Shown here piece by piece: positions 10,683 through 21,100 of a stretch of DNA of 40,925 nt (position 1 is its first letter; each line of letters begins with the position of its first letter). The stretch is taken from NCBI GenBank assembly GCA_032358255.1, contig JAULBX010027053.1, forward strand, positions 1 through 40,925, written 5' to 3'. The notes under the pieces were generated by a model that was not told the DNA's origin, made no database searches, and worked only from the letters and a program-made list of their open reading frames with translations. The translations under genes were made by a program, and so were the position numbers. This stretch comes from Heterotrichella gracilis. Lineage: Eukaryota > Sar > Xanthophyceae > Tribonematales > Xanthonemataceae.

Positions 10683-13429
10683 TCAGCCTTCTCCAGGCCA
10701 CAACTCCATCAACCTCTCCACGCAAGCCTGCTCCAGCTGCGTGGCATTGGCCCCCTGAGCCTGACCCACGGCCTCCACCTCACTCATCACAACCGTCTGA
10801 TTGGACCCATCCTGGTACCTAACCGGCGCGTTCTTCAGCGCCGTCTGCTTGCAGTACTCCCTTAGATTGGTACTGGGCGACTGCCCCTGCACGTGCTTTT
10901 CATAGTATTGCCCTATGATGGAGCTCACCTCCCGCTGGCTCATCACATCAAACACATCGAGGCTGCTGTCGGCTTTCTGGTAGCTGCGTAGGGCGCTGCA
11001 GTGGAAGTGGATGCCCACCACGTCGTGGCAGGGGTTCCACACGCTGTAGTTGTAGGCCTTGAACACAGCCATGAACACGCTCTCGGTGCCCAGCCGGTTC
11101 TGCTCAAAGTGGAGGTGGGTCTCCTGTGCAAACAGCATGGGCCTTTGTAAGGGTTTAGGGTTTTAGGGTATGAATACGCTCTCGGTGCCCAGACGGTTCT
11201 GCTCAAAGTGCAGGTGGGTCTCCTGTGTGCAGAGCATGGCCTTTGTAAGGGTTTAAGGTTTAGGGACTAGGGTTCTGCTCAAAGTGGAAGTGGGTCTCCT
11301 GTACAAACAGCATGGTTTTTTCCAGGGTTTAGGGTTTAGGGTATGGAGTGGCAGGGTGGTGCCCGGCCGATTCTGCTCAAAGTGCAGGTGGGTCTCCTGT
11401 GCACAGAGCATGGGCCTTTTAAGAGTTTAGGGTTTAGGGTTTAGGATTTAGGGTTTAGGGTATGGAGTGGCAAATAGAGGCTTTGTTACGCAGTATTTAA
11501 AAATGCAATCAGCTCGCTCATGCCAAGGCAGAGCTGGGTGGCGCAAATCAGTGCAAAGGTCTGGTGCTGTGCTAGATTGCAGGTTCTTATCTGGGAGGTC
11601 ACTTGGTGCGAGCAGACTACAGGCGACAGTTTTGGGTTGTAATACTGTGTAGCGGCAACTGTACCGAGCAGGCTGCAGCTGGGTTGAGTAAGGCATGCAC
11701 CTGGATGATCAGGAATAGGCAGTGTTGGGAGTGCTTCACCCACCATGGCCTTGGGAGCGGGCGCTATGAAGCAGAACGCGTCGTGGCCCATGACATAGGT
11801 GTGGCACCAATTCCCATACGAGTGTGCACACTGGGTGGCAGGGTGCGAGGACAGGTTGTCGTGTCTGCTCAGCACAAACAGGTCCTGCTGGTTCATGATG
11901 TTGAGCAGCTTCACGGAGCCGGTCCACATGATGTCAGCATGGCTGAGGAGCTGCAGGAGACACGCGTTGAGGGTTTAAGGTTTAAGGTTATTGTTTGAAT
12001 TTATTAGGAGGATATTTCTAATACAAATATTCCTAATAACAATTGATTATTGTCCTCTACAGTGACAGAAAGAGTGGATGCTGGCTGGTAGCGTGGAAGC
12101 TGATTGAGGCTGTGGCTGATGCTGTGTGGGTGGTTTGGTTATTGGTTGGCAGGTGTACCCCATGGCATACTTGACACCACCCTATGACCAAAATGTGGCT
12201 TGCACCACCCACTGTCAAATCACTGCCATATGATAAACACTGACACCCAGCACCCTTGACAAGAAAGCAGGCCCCTGCACCTACCGCGATATCCCCGTGC
12301 GGGATCATGGTGTTGATGTACTTGATGTAGTCAGAGTACCACAGCTGGTCGTTGGAAGGCACCACCACCACCTTAGAGTTGTCAAAGGCGATGGCAGGCA
12401 GAGCTACTTTGATCACATCAGGCACTAAGCTGGAATTGCTTGCGTCCACCTGTGCAAAGGGTAGAGTGTAGGGTTTAGGGTTTAGGGTAGGTAAGCCAAG
12501 GGCCACATGGGCTGCCCATCTCCAGCTGGACCTCAAGTCGCGTGGGATGAATAGATGGTTCAAACAGTGCCAGGATAGAGCTGCGTGGCGCCGCATGTGC
12601 AAGACTAACTGCTAATCTGGCTGTCTTGCTGGAATGCATGTAACTAACTAACTAACTAACCTGCGCAAAGCCCTGCCATGGAGGTGGAGCCGGGTAGACG
12701 GCCTGGTCTATTTGCAGCATGATGTGTATCCTGCTGATCTCAGGATTGGCCAGGTTGCCCTCCAGGACTGTTTCCAGCTCTTTTCGCCGGGCACGCATCT
12801 GGTCTGTGGCCTCTGCACAAGGGACATTGGGGCAGTTCCTTGAGTGGGCTAGAAATGGGTGATGTCCTTCTCTCTGCTAACTCTTCTTCCTTACCCAACG
12901 TGTCTTTTCAAGTACAAGATGAGATGTCACTTATTGTGTATTGAGGAGTGGGTCAATGCAGAGCAAGTATAGACTTACCAGCCTCATTTCTCACAACTTG
13001 CCAGTAGGAGTGGACAAGGTGTACAGGTCTCAAGGTGTAGACCACTGGCTCGGGAACAACGATGGCCGTCTCATTGAGGGCTGTCTCGTTGAGAGCTGTT
13101 TCATTGAATGCTTTCCCCTCAACGAAGGTGACGTTCAACGTCATGTTGGCAAAAAAGTGCATCCCGCTGACGGTTTCATTCGTGGAGAAGGCCCGAGTGA
13201 AAGGGGCTAACAACTGGGCCCCTTGCCAGAACGTGCAGTCGTGGCACCACTTTGTGAAGTAGAAGAAGAGGGTCATAGCCAGTATGTTGCACGCTGAGAT
13301 GGTGAGGAGACAGCAGGCCCCGCACGAGCCCCGTTGCTTGGACCCACACCATGTGCTCTTGTGGCATGTGCCATGCGGTAGATTAACCCCCGTGCAACCG
13401 GCCTCCTCCTCGATCCGGCTCTCGCCCAT
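10683..13429 (-). CDS. Type II membrane glycosyltransferase-like protein, 5 exons
   Basis: Exons, read on the minus strand: 13429-12979, 12812-12661, 12449-12285, 11950-11744, 11123-10683; all GT-AG and in frame, 471 aa. A cytosolic tail of ~35 residues precedes one membrane segment (about 36-58), then a stem with sequons at N84, N95, N99, N109, N114 and N119. The lumenal part reads in order: RRKELETVLEGNLANPEI (like the R-x-x-E-x-x-x-x-L-x-x-N of this type), FDNSKVVVVPSND, GDIALLSHADIMWTG (a DxD-like position after H-A-D), LFVLSRHDN, GHDAFCFIAP, and NRLGTESVFMAV followed by NPCHDVVGIHFHCSALR. This order resembles uncharacterised algal and plant nucleotide-diphospho-sugar transferase-like proteins with N-A-D-I and S-R/T-R-W/H-D motifs. 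Substrate unknown. A Golgi location is inferred from topology. Confidence 0.75.
11163..11462 (-). repeat. Three tandem copies of the exon 5 acceptor and exon start, with telomere-like spacers
   Basis: The real exon 5 begins at 11123. Copies begin at 11222, 11298 and 11396 (spacings 99, 76, 98). Each starts with an AG acceptor (for example TTTGTACAG or GTGCACAG) followed by GAG ACC CAC ... TTT GAG CAG AA. Copy 1 keeps 17 codons with three silent changes before ATA CCC TAA. Copy 2 keeps nine codons and then ends in TAA inside a telomere-like motif. Copy 3 keeps about eight. Spacers are TTTAGGG-like; the longest run (about 11424-11462) has about five heptads. Confidence 0.92.
12641..12660. repeat. 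(TAAC)5 microsatellite forming the donor of exon 2
   Basis: Five TAAC units abut exon 2 of the minus-strand gene, so its donor reads GTTAGTTAG. Each unit provides another GTTAGT donor-like site four bases further on. Use of a shifted site would break the frame. Confidence 0.85.
13064..13112 (-). repeat. 15-bp tandem repeat encoding NETAL x3
   Basis: Three 15-base units in exon 1 of the glycosyltransferase-like gene encode N-E-T-A-(L), each a canonical N-glycosylation sequon. They lie in the stem just after the membrane segment. Unit-to-unit changes are at silent positions (AAT/AAC, ACA/ACG, GCT/GCC). Confidence 0.88.
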
Positions 13430-14868
13430 GTCTCTGCCCAGCTATTGTGGGTCCTCAAATGTGCTCACAGCTGGATAAAACGGCCGCACGCGTTGTAACG
13501 TGCCCGGTGATGGTTCAAAAACTGCAGCTGTCCACCGCCGGATACGAAGCAGTGGCGCGACCGACGGCCCAAGATGTGGCACCACTCAGGAGGTAACTCG
13601 TTACAACGTGATGTTCCATAGCGTGTGGTTTCAAGCGAGCATGGTTAATGCGCTATGCGTTTCGGCCCATCTTGTCATATAGTGTTGCCTGGGGACTTTC
13701 GAAAGGCAAACTTTTTCCAAAAACGTCCCGGGGATTTTGCAAGGGGGCTGCAGTAGGTGGAAACCGGTGGAACACGCAAAAAGGCTGCAATAAATGTTGG
13801 ATCCGCCCATTTCCTTAAACAAGCTCTCGTATTAAAAAAAACAAGCATTATAAAGCTGGACCCACATGACACAGATGGGAAATTTGGGTAGTCCTAGGGC
13901 ATAACAGCAAAATCAACTTGATATTGGACAAAACACCCAAGTGGCACCGGCCTGTACCCTTAACAGCGAGTTTAATGTCATACAAGGTCTTGCTGGGGTT
14001 CATGGCAGCTGAACACTGCCCTAAACAGCTCACACTGTTGTAACTTTGCCAGACGGGCGCAAACTCCAAACCCTAAACCCTAGACCTGCTGCCACTTGGC
14101 CAGAAGAAGCACTGCAGTAGTGTGCTTCCACAGCACGTGATAGGAAACGTGTATTTGTGGCCAGCAGCACATGCACATGCTGGCATGGAGTAACTTTCTG
14201 ACGACGGGAAAAGCTGAATACCTGCCTCAGCCGACTGTGCGGTATTTAACAAAACACTATTGTCTGTTTTAGAGAAACGGGATGGACACGTGCACATGAA
14301 GCTGTTTGACATTGCGTGTATAAGGCTGACTAATAGTCTGGCTGCCAGAATGCATGCTCCTTAGTTATTGACACATAGTCGTTCCCGCAAAAAACAACCA
14401 GCATACGGTATGGGGCTGGGGCCCTCTAAACTCTGTCAATACCTGACTCTACCAGCGCCCTCGCACTTGCAGGGATGCTCTTTATGTCTTAGCGGCAAGG
14501 AAGACATGGAAACTCATGTGCCCACCCGCACTAGCAGTAACTAACAGCACTGCAGTCAGACCACTGTGGGAAAATGCAAGGGGAAATGTCGAGTGAACAC
14601 AAGCACTAGTAATGCGCGTGGCATATAGCAAGGTTTGCTAAGAGCAATAAAGAAAGTAGAAGGAACAAACAAAAAGCAGCATTGATTGCCGAGTATGTGC
14701 GGCAGACCGCTATCAAAATTTCTAATTATTGCTCGATCAGTCGAAAAATATCTTAAAGGACCATATCTAAACGATTTTGCAATATGCGCGGCATCACCTT
14801 TGCATCTACGTTGTTTCAATCCAAAATCCATTGCATTCATGCTCAAACAAAAAATCATCTTAGGTCCT
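13430..14868. other. Intergenic region between two minus-strand genes
   Basis: About 1.4 kb: the 5' flank of the glycosyltransferase-like gene and the 3' flank of the membrane-protein gene. It contains a CCCTAAACCCTA stretch at about 14072-14083. I see no open frame with splice support and no RNA gene. Confidence 0.5.
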
Positions 14869-16390
14869 TCAAGTCACCTTGTCCCCGTCACACAGCTCCA
14901 ATCCCCGCAGCACCATCTCCGTATACACTAGGGAGCAAAACAGCACCGTCTCCCCAAAATTGCTGACGATGAAATGTGGCAGGGGGCGTTTGGAGGGGGG
15001 CAGGCCATTTAGCCCCCCCGCCACCAAGGGACCCACAGCAAATGCCAGCAATTTGGGGTGGCGAAATGTAGACTGCACACCCAGCAGCAGCACCAGGGAG
15101 GTGGTGCACATAGAGGGGAGGGAACGGGCCATACCCGGGCTCTGAGAGGAGGCAGGGGGGGCGTTTCAGGAATTAGTTTTTTTCAAGCATTTTCCCCTTC
15201 AATTTAGTTCCCTTTTCAACAGGCGCATGTATGACATGTAGAATATTCAGACCATGCAGATGTATCAAAGTACGCCTGCCTCCCACTTAGGCACCGCAAA
15301 CCCTAAACATGAGAACCTTCACCGTAAATTCTAAATCCACCTCATCATAGGTATATCGCAGGATGCCTGCCTTCCACTTGGGCACTGCAAACCCTAAACC
15401 TGAAACTCTAAACCTTAAACCTTACACGCACCTCAGCATAGGTGTATCGCAGGACGCCCGCCTCCCACTTGGGCACAATGCGCAGGCCCATCCACTCGTG
15501 CGCCACCCCCCTCGCCACCACACACCCCACCACCGCTGCCGCCACCGCCAGCGCCACCTCACTCCCCGCCCACCCCACCCCAGCGCGCGCCGCCATGTGG
15601 AGGGCAGGATAAAGGTTCACTGGGGCTGCGCAGTGCGCCAGGAAGCGGAAAACCGAGAGATTTTTCAGCAGGTTTTTCCTGTGCTTGGAGGCGATGCCGA
15701 TGTAGCGTCCAAGGGCCATCATGGCGTTGTCGTACACCATGCATGCTGTCATGCCGGCAATGATGCAGAGGCTGAGTGTGGAGTCTGGGCCTGCGGGTGG
15801 GGAGACGTGCATGTGGGGTTGATTGGGGGCTGTGGTGGTGAGTGGGGTGGTGGGAGAGGATGTGTCTCAATGCGGTGGGAAATCCGGGTGGTGGGTAAAC
15901 TTTAATACAATGATCGCAATGCAGCGGCCAATTTAAATGGTGATGTGCGCCATGTAAAGTGGCAGAGAGCTGTGTGATGTTACAATGCACGGATTGACCA
16001 CCGTAGGCCCTGTTTAAACATGCATGTCCTGACAATCAGCATTGGCACAACCTTGCATCCCTTCCTGTTCACTCGTGCTGCCAGGGAGCTAAATCCTTTT
16101 AGGGTTTCGGGTTTGGGGGGCATGACCTGCACCCGTTGTGCGGCATCAAGTCACACCCTATTAGGGTTTAGGGTTCCCAGCGCCGTACCTGTGCTGGTCG
16201 TGCAGCATGCCAGCCACACCGTAGTGGTTGCCAGCAAGGCATGCACCACAGCAAATGTCACCAGTAGCCCTGTGTAGATGGGGCGGAAGGTCGATCCTGG
16301 GGGGGCATGGTGCTCCTGCCCCTGGCCCATGAGGGGATGTGTGTCCAATGGGTGGTTGGCCTGCTTGGCCTGGGGCGTGGGTGGGGCCAT
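14869..16390 (-). CDS. Multi-pass membrane protein of unknown function, 3 exons
   Basis: Exons on the minus strand: 16390-16189, 15790-15432, 15141-14869; all GT-AG and in frame, 277 aa. The N-terminal ~35 residues are Pro/His-rich and soluble. Hydrophobic stretches follow at about 38-62 (GLLVTFAVVHALL), 72-95 (LCIIAGMTACMVYDNAMMAL), 120-170 (Ala/Val-rich, probably two segments), 200-225 (CTTSLVLLLGV) and 245-265 (ETVLFCSLVYTEMVL). The motif YDNAMMALGRYIG followed by LSVFRFLAH is distinctive and reminds me of uncharacterised plant membrane proteins with a YDN-x(5)-G motif, but I cannot assign a named family. No signal peptide or catalytic motif is visible. The start is the first in-frame ATG and has only modest support. 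Confidence 0.6.
15258..15390 (-). repeat. Two tandem copies of an exon 2 3' end and donor, 91 bp apart
   Basis: Copies ending at about 15385 and 15294 (plus coordinates of the shared GGCAC) repeat the real exon end at 15432-15476, with spacings of 91 and 91. The nearer copy reads VPKWKAGILRYTYDE and keeps a GT after the last codon. The farther one is disrupted by TGA after a few codons. Each unit carries a GTTTAGGGTTTGC telomere-like segment. Confidence 0.9.
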
Positions 16391-18123
16391 GGTGGGGTTG
16401 TCAAACCCTACGGAAGGGTTTTCATTGGCGGTAAGCAGGGTGAAGGTTTCGGTCCCCTTAAGGGTTTGGCGCAGGGTGGTGGAGTCAAATCCTACACACT
16501 ACACGGTGTCAGCTACACCCTAAATTTAAACCCTCAACAGGGTTTTTGGCGCAGGCTGGGGGAGGCAGATGATGGCTTCAGCCTCTAGGCCGACTGCCAA
16601 CCACACTGTGCAGGAAAGGTGCTTAGGACCACGGATCATGAACGCCCAGACCACCGCAGCTGCAGGTGATAGCCTACCCAGTGCAAGGTGCAATGCCATC
16701 TCACCACACAGGCACTACCAACCACCTAGGCGTATGTTCGAGGCGTGTATCGTGGGTGCGGTAGTAGAAGTAAAAGAGAAGAGTTGGAGGGAAGCCGAGT
16801 GCGTGACCGTTTAGAGTTTGCTGCAGCACTCCTGGTGGTCAAGTACAAGCCAGTGTGAGCCAGGCACTGTGCCGGAGATTACCACCTGTCTGGGTGGATA
16901 GTATCCTGTTAACCGGATTTAATGAACGATAATAACTATATTGGTGTCTACAGCCTGTAGTACAAGTGTCGAGGTTGACCTTGTGTGTTGATAGGCTGCT
17001 TGCTGCTCTTGGCTGGCATGCACCCTGATGCCTTGCCACCCACCTGATTTCATGCACCCGTGCAGCTCAAACTCTGCTAAAATGGAATAATCTACTCTGG
17101 AACAACTGGGAGGGCTCTGCATATGTGTCGCACGCGCCAAGTCGCCTAGCACAAGACAACTTCCGAGACTTTATGTGACCACAGTATCCCAGACCCTAAA
17201 GAACAGGCCAGGAACCCTAGAGCCTAGGGCGGAAGCTACCCCGTCGCATGTGCTCAGAAGTCCACGGATTCCTTCGTAGCCAGCGCCTCGGCACACTCTC
17301 AGGCGGTCGCTAACCCTAGCTGGAGTCATAAACGTTGTTCCTTGCCTGTCTGACGGCGCTGCACGCTTTCAAACTCAACCCGGGCATCGCTTGCCACCCA
17401 CCCTAGCCACCTGTACAGAACTCCGCTGAGTTTGTGGGTGCTGGAGGTTTTTCAACCCTCGTAATCAAAGTCTGAGTAGTTAGTAGGTATTCCAGGTGCG
17501 TGTGGACAGTTGACGAAGTTCACAATATCTCATTCGCCACAATGTAATATAGCATGCCATGCATCAAATTTGCATGCTTGCAATGCTTTCGTGCGAGTGC
17601 CACCGTTGCATTGACCACTTGTGTATGAGATCATTGTGGGTAGTATTTTTACTGTTATTTGCTGAGTTCCGAGTCTGTCGATAACCCATTATGCTTAGGA
17701 CGAGGGGATGCCCATATGCCAAGTGGCATGCGTTAGCCTTAGCCCACACAGTCGCCTCACGCCCCACATCCCACATCCCACACCCCACCCTCAACCAAAA
17801 CCTCCACCGCAAGCTCACGTCCCACGGTTGTAGAGAAAAATCCCTGAATCCTAAACCCTAAATTGTGCTTATCTTGGGCACCCACGGCCAGAACGCTAGT
17901 CCACAAACTCACCAGGAAGGCACCCCTGAACCCCAAACCCTTGCCGTGCAGAGAACCCAATCACCCCGCCCAAGGCCCATTTCACTGCCACCTAGCCACT
18001 CCTTCCCGGCCCCAGGGCAGTACCCTAGCAAGGGTTCCACGCCCTCCACACCCCGCCCCTCGCCTCACACAAGCTGCCCACCACCACCAAGCCAGCCCCC
18101 ACCCACCCCACCCCACCCCCAGG
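16391..18123. other. Divergent intergenic region between the membrane-protein and protease genes
   Basis: About 1.7 kb between two divergent starts, so it must hold both promoters. It contains two telomere-arm palindromes at 16403-16421 (AAACCCTACGGAAGGGTTT) and 16528-16545 (AAACCCTCAACAGGGTTT). A C-rich, G-poor tract at about 17755-18120 lies immediately before the protease start. No open frame has splice or domain support. Confidence 0.5.
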
Positions 18124-21100
18124 ATGCGGCTGAAGGCCATGGCGGTGCTGCTGCCCACACTGCTATTGCTGGCTGCTCTGGGGGTGAATACTGCGCAAGG
18201 TGGGCTGGCTTTTTTGCTGCCGGTGGTCGGGGTTGCGTTTATCCCCGCACCCTCATCCGTTACAGCCCCTTGACAAGAAGACCCCTACACCCTGTACCTT
18301 AAACCCTCCGTCCAAACCCCTAAGGTCACCCTCTAGCAGCCCGATTAGGACCCCGATTGAATGCTGTGAATTGTTTTCAACAGACCCCTTAGCAAATAAC
18401 CCTTCCCCCACCCCCTCTGCAGCCGCATTGGGTCCCCTTGGGCAGCGCGCATGGGCAGCAGTCAGTGACTTGGTGGCTGAGGAAGAGACCTCAATCTAGG
18501 GTTTAGTATATATGACAAAGGGGATATGATGCGCGTTGACAACTAGACTGATATCCACCTCCCCATATCGCTACCACCTTCCACCCCAATATGAATTTCC
18601 ATTTTCCACCCTCTCCTATGCAGCCGCATTGGGCCCCCTTGGGCAGCGCGCATGGGCAGCGGTGAATGACTTGGTGGCTGAGGAGGAGACCCCGGTGATC
18701 GACCTGGCTCCCCATGGGATGGAAGAAAGCGTGCTGGGGAGGGACAAGTGGCCGGAGGGCAATGCGCCACATATCGCTGCTGTCTCCTCCCCGGTATGCC
18801 TGCAAAGAAAACCTAGAACCTGAGCCCTCCAACCTTAAACCCTTCAAGGATGATCCGCAGTGTGTTATGATCCCCGCACTTTGGGCGATTCCTTTCTGCT
18901 AATGGTTTCTATATATTTGTTCACAAATCAGAAAACTGTCGCGGTAGAGTTTCCCCTGTAGCCTATCGATACAGGCTAAATCCAGCAAGCACACTGAGAG
19001 ACATACCGAGCCATCAGAGGCATTATACACGCCTTTGTCGTTTCATTTCTTCTCTTTCTTTTTTCTTCTAGAATGGGCAGGGGAACTTTTCCTGAGCGAT
19101 TGCTGGTCCACATTTGTAGCTATTATGCCCAATCCCCTCCCCAATGCCCTCCCAATTTTGTGGGCTACATTTATTTGGACCCCCACCCCTCCAGGACCTG
19201 ATCGACACCCACCTACTTGATGTGATGGGGCGCCACGAGGCTGCAGATGGTGGTCTGGTGCTGCAGGTGGCTCTGGCAAGTGAGGGGGCAAGCCACCACA
19301 TGGTCAGCTTCAGGTGCGGGGGTGGGGGGGTGGGGTTAATTGTGTGTATGTGTGAAAGGTGGGAAATAATGGGTCTTATTAACAAAAGGGTAAGCCACCA
19401 CATGGTCAGGTGGGGGTTGGAGGAGTGGAGCTGAGTGAATGTATGTGTGTGTGTGGAAAGGAGGGGTTTTTGCTTGCAAGGGGTCGAGGACCTGGGGGGG
19501 AAGAGGGGAGGTCCCGTTGCATTGGGTCCTTTGTTACACCATCACCATGCCAACTGTGATGCCCCTTAAACCACACCACCACCCATCGACTGCGCCCCCT
19601 GCCACACACACATATGATTCCTCACTCCCAACACCCCCACCCCCCACCCCCCAGCGAGCTCGCCCTGCCCCCCGGCGCCCACATCTTTGCTTACAATCCC
19701 TCCCTGGCCGAGGCCTCAGGGGGGGAGTGTGGGGCGGGGTGCGTGCACCACACAGCCCACTCCCTACCTGTGGCGGCCAATCAGGTGCTGCCACCTGTGC
19801 CAGGGGGGCGCATGCACATCAAGTTTTATTTCCCCCCAAATGTGCGGCATTTGGCGGGGTCCCACCTCAAGGCTAAGGTCTCCCGGGTGCACCAGGTGTG
19901 TGGTTGGGGGTAGTGGGGGGAGGGGAAGGTGGGGAGGATGTGTGGGGTGGATGGTGGGGGAGGGGTTTCGGCACGCCTGGGTGATGGAAGAGGAAGTAAT
20001 TGCAGTGCTTAAAAGGGCCTGGTTCTATCGCAAACCTCGTGCAATGGCTTTTTGTGTCTCGGGGTGTTGGATTTACATTATTATGTTTTATTTGCATTTC
20101 ATTCATTTTTACATAAGTAAATAGCTTAATAAAATAAGGTAAGTAAAACAAACAGCAGCCCCTAACCTTTACACAACCCCCCATGCCAGGGCCTCCTTAC
20201 CTCCAACATCTACCTGCTCTACCAAGTCTTCTACGCCTATGCAGACATGTTCCCTGGCCTCATTAAACCCTGCGCAAGGGTTTTATTCCTGGAGGGTGTA
20301 AAGTTCCATTACAACCCCTTAACCCCCCTAAACCCCTAACCTCTTAACGTTTTGCAAACCGCGTACAGGGCCTGCTCACCTCCAACATCTACCTCCTATT
20401 CCAAGTCATCTACGGCTACGCCGACATCTTCCCGGGACTCATCACAAACCTCACGCAAGGGTTTGAGGGGGTGGACCTCATTAACAACTACGAGGGGGTG
20501 GCGGAGCCCTGCGAAATCGAGGCCGCATGCGACCCAGATGCGGCCGCCCCCAAGCAGGGGGTTGTAATGATGCTGGTGGTGCATCGGTACATGCCGGTCT
20601 CCGCCACTGTGCCGCTGGAGTATTACACGTACTGCACAGGTGGGGAGGGAAGGGAAAACCCTGGCGCAGGGTTTTGGGGGTTGGGGCTGCTCCCAGTTGC
20701 AGCAACGCCCGTCGTTATTGCCATGGAATGTTGATTTAATAGGGCATTTCGTGAAGGGACAAAAACAATGATTGCTCGGTTTGGCGGCATTGGATAAACT
20801 TGCAATGTCAATGTTGTGGCAATGTTCAATAAATGCCGACTGCTGACCAGCGCCAACCGCTTTTCACCCCCGTCGCATACATTTAACATGCCCCCTCCTC
20901 AATTTGAACCCCTATACTCCCACTCCTCAACCCCCCGCCCCTCTCCCGCAGCCTCCCTCCTAAATTCCCTCCCTGGGGAGCGTCTACTGTTGACTGCCAA
21001 CCACTGCTTTGGGACAATGGAGAATTTTACGTTAGCTAATGATGCCATGCTGGTGTTCAACTTTGAGAACAAGTGTGGGGGGGATCGGGAACAAAACCCT

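Noticed and set aside
11424-11462. True telomere or subtelomere
   Set aside because: The heptad run is short, imperfect and internal to an intron of an intact gene; the window ends are poly-G, not heptads.
15000-15600. Plus-strand frames overlapping the membrane-protein gene
   Set aside because: They are antisense shadows; the minus-strand exons have clean GT-AG borders and hydrophobic segments.
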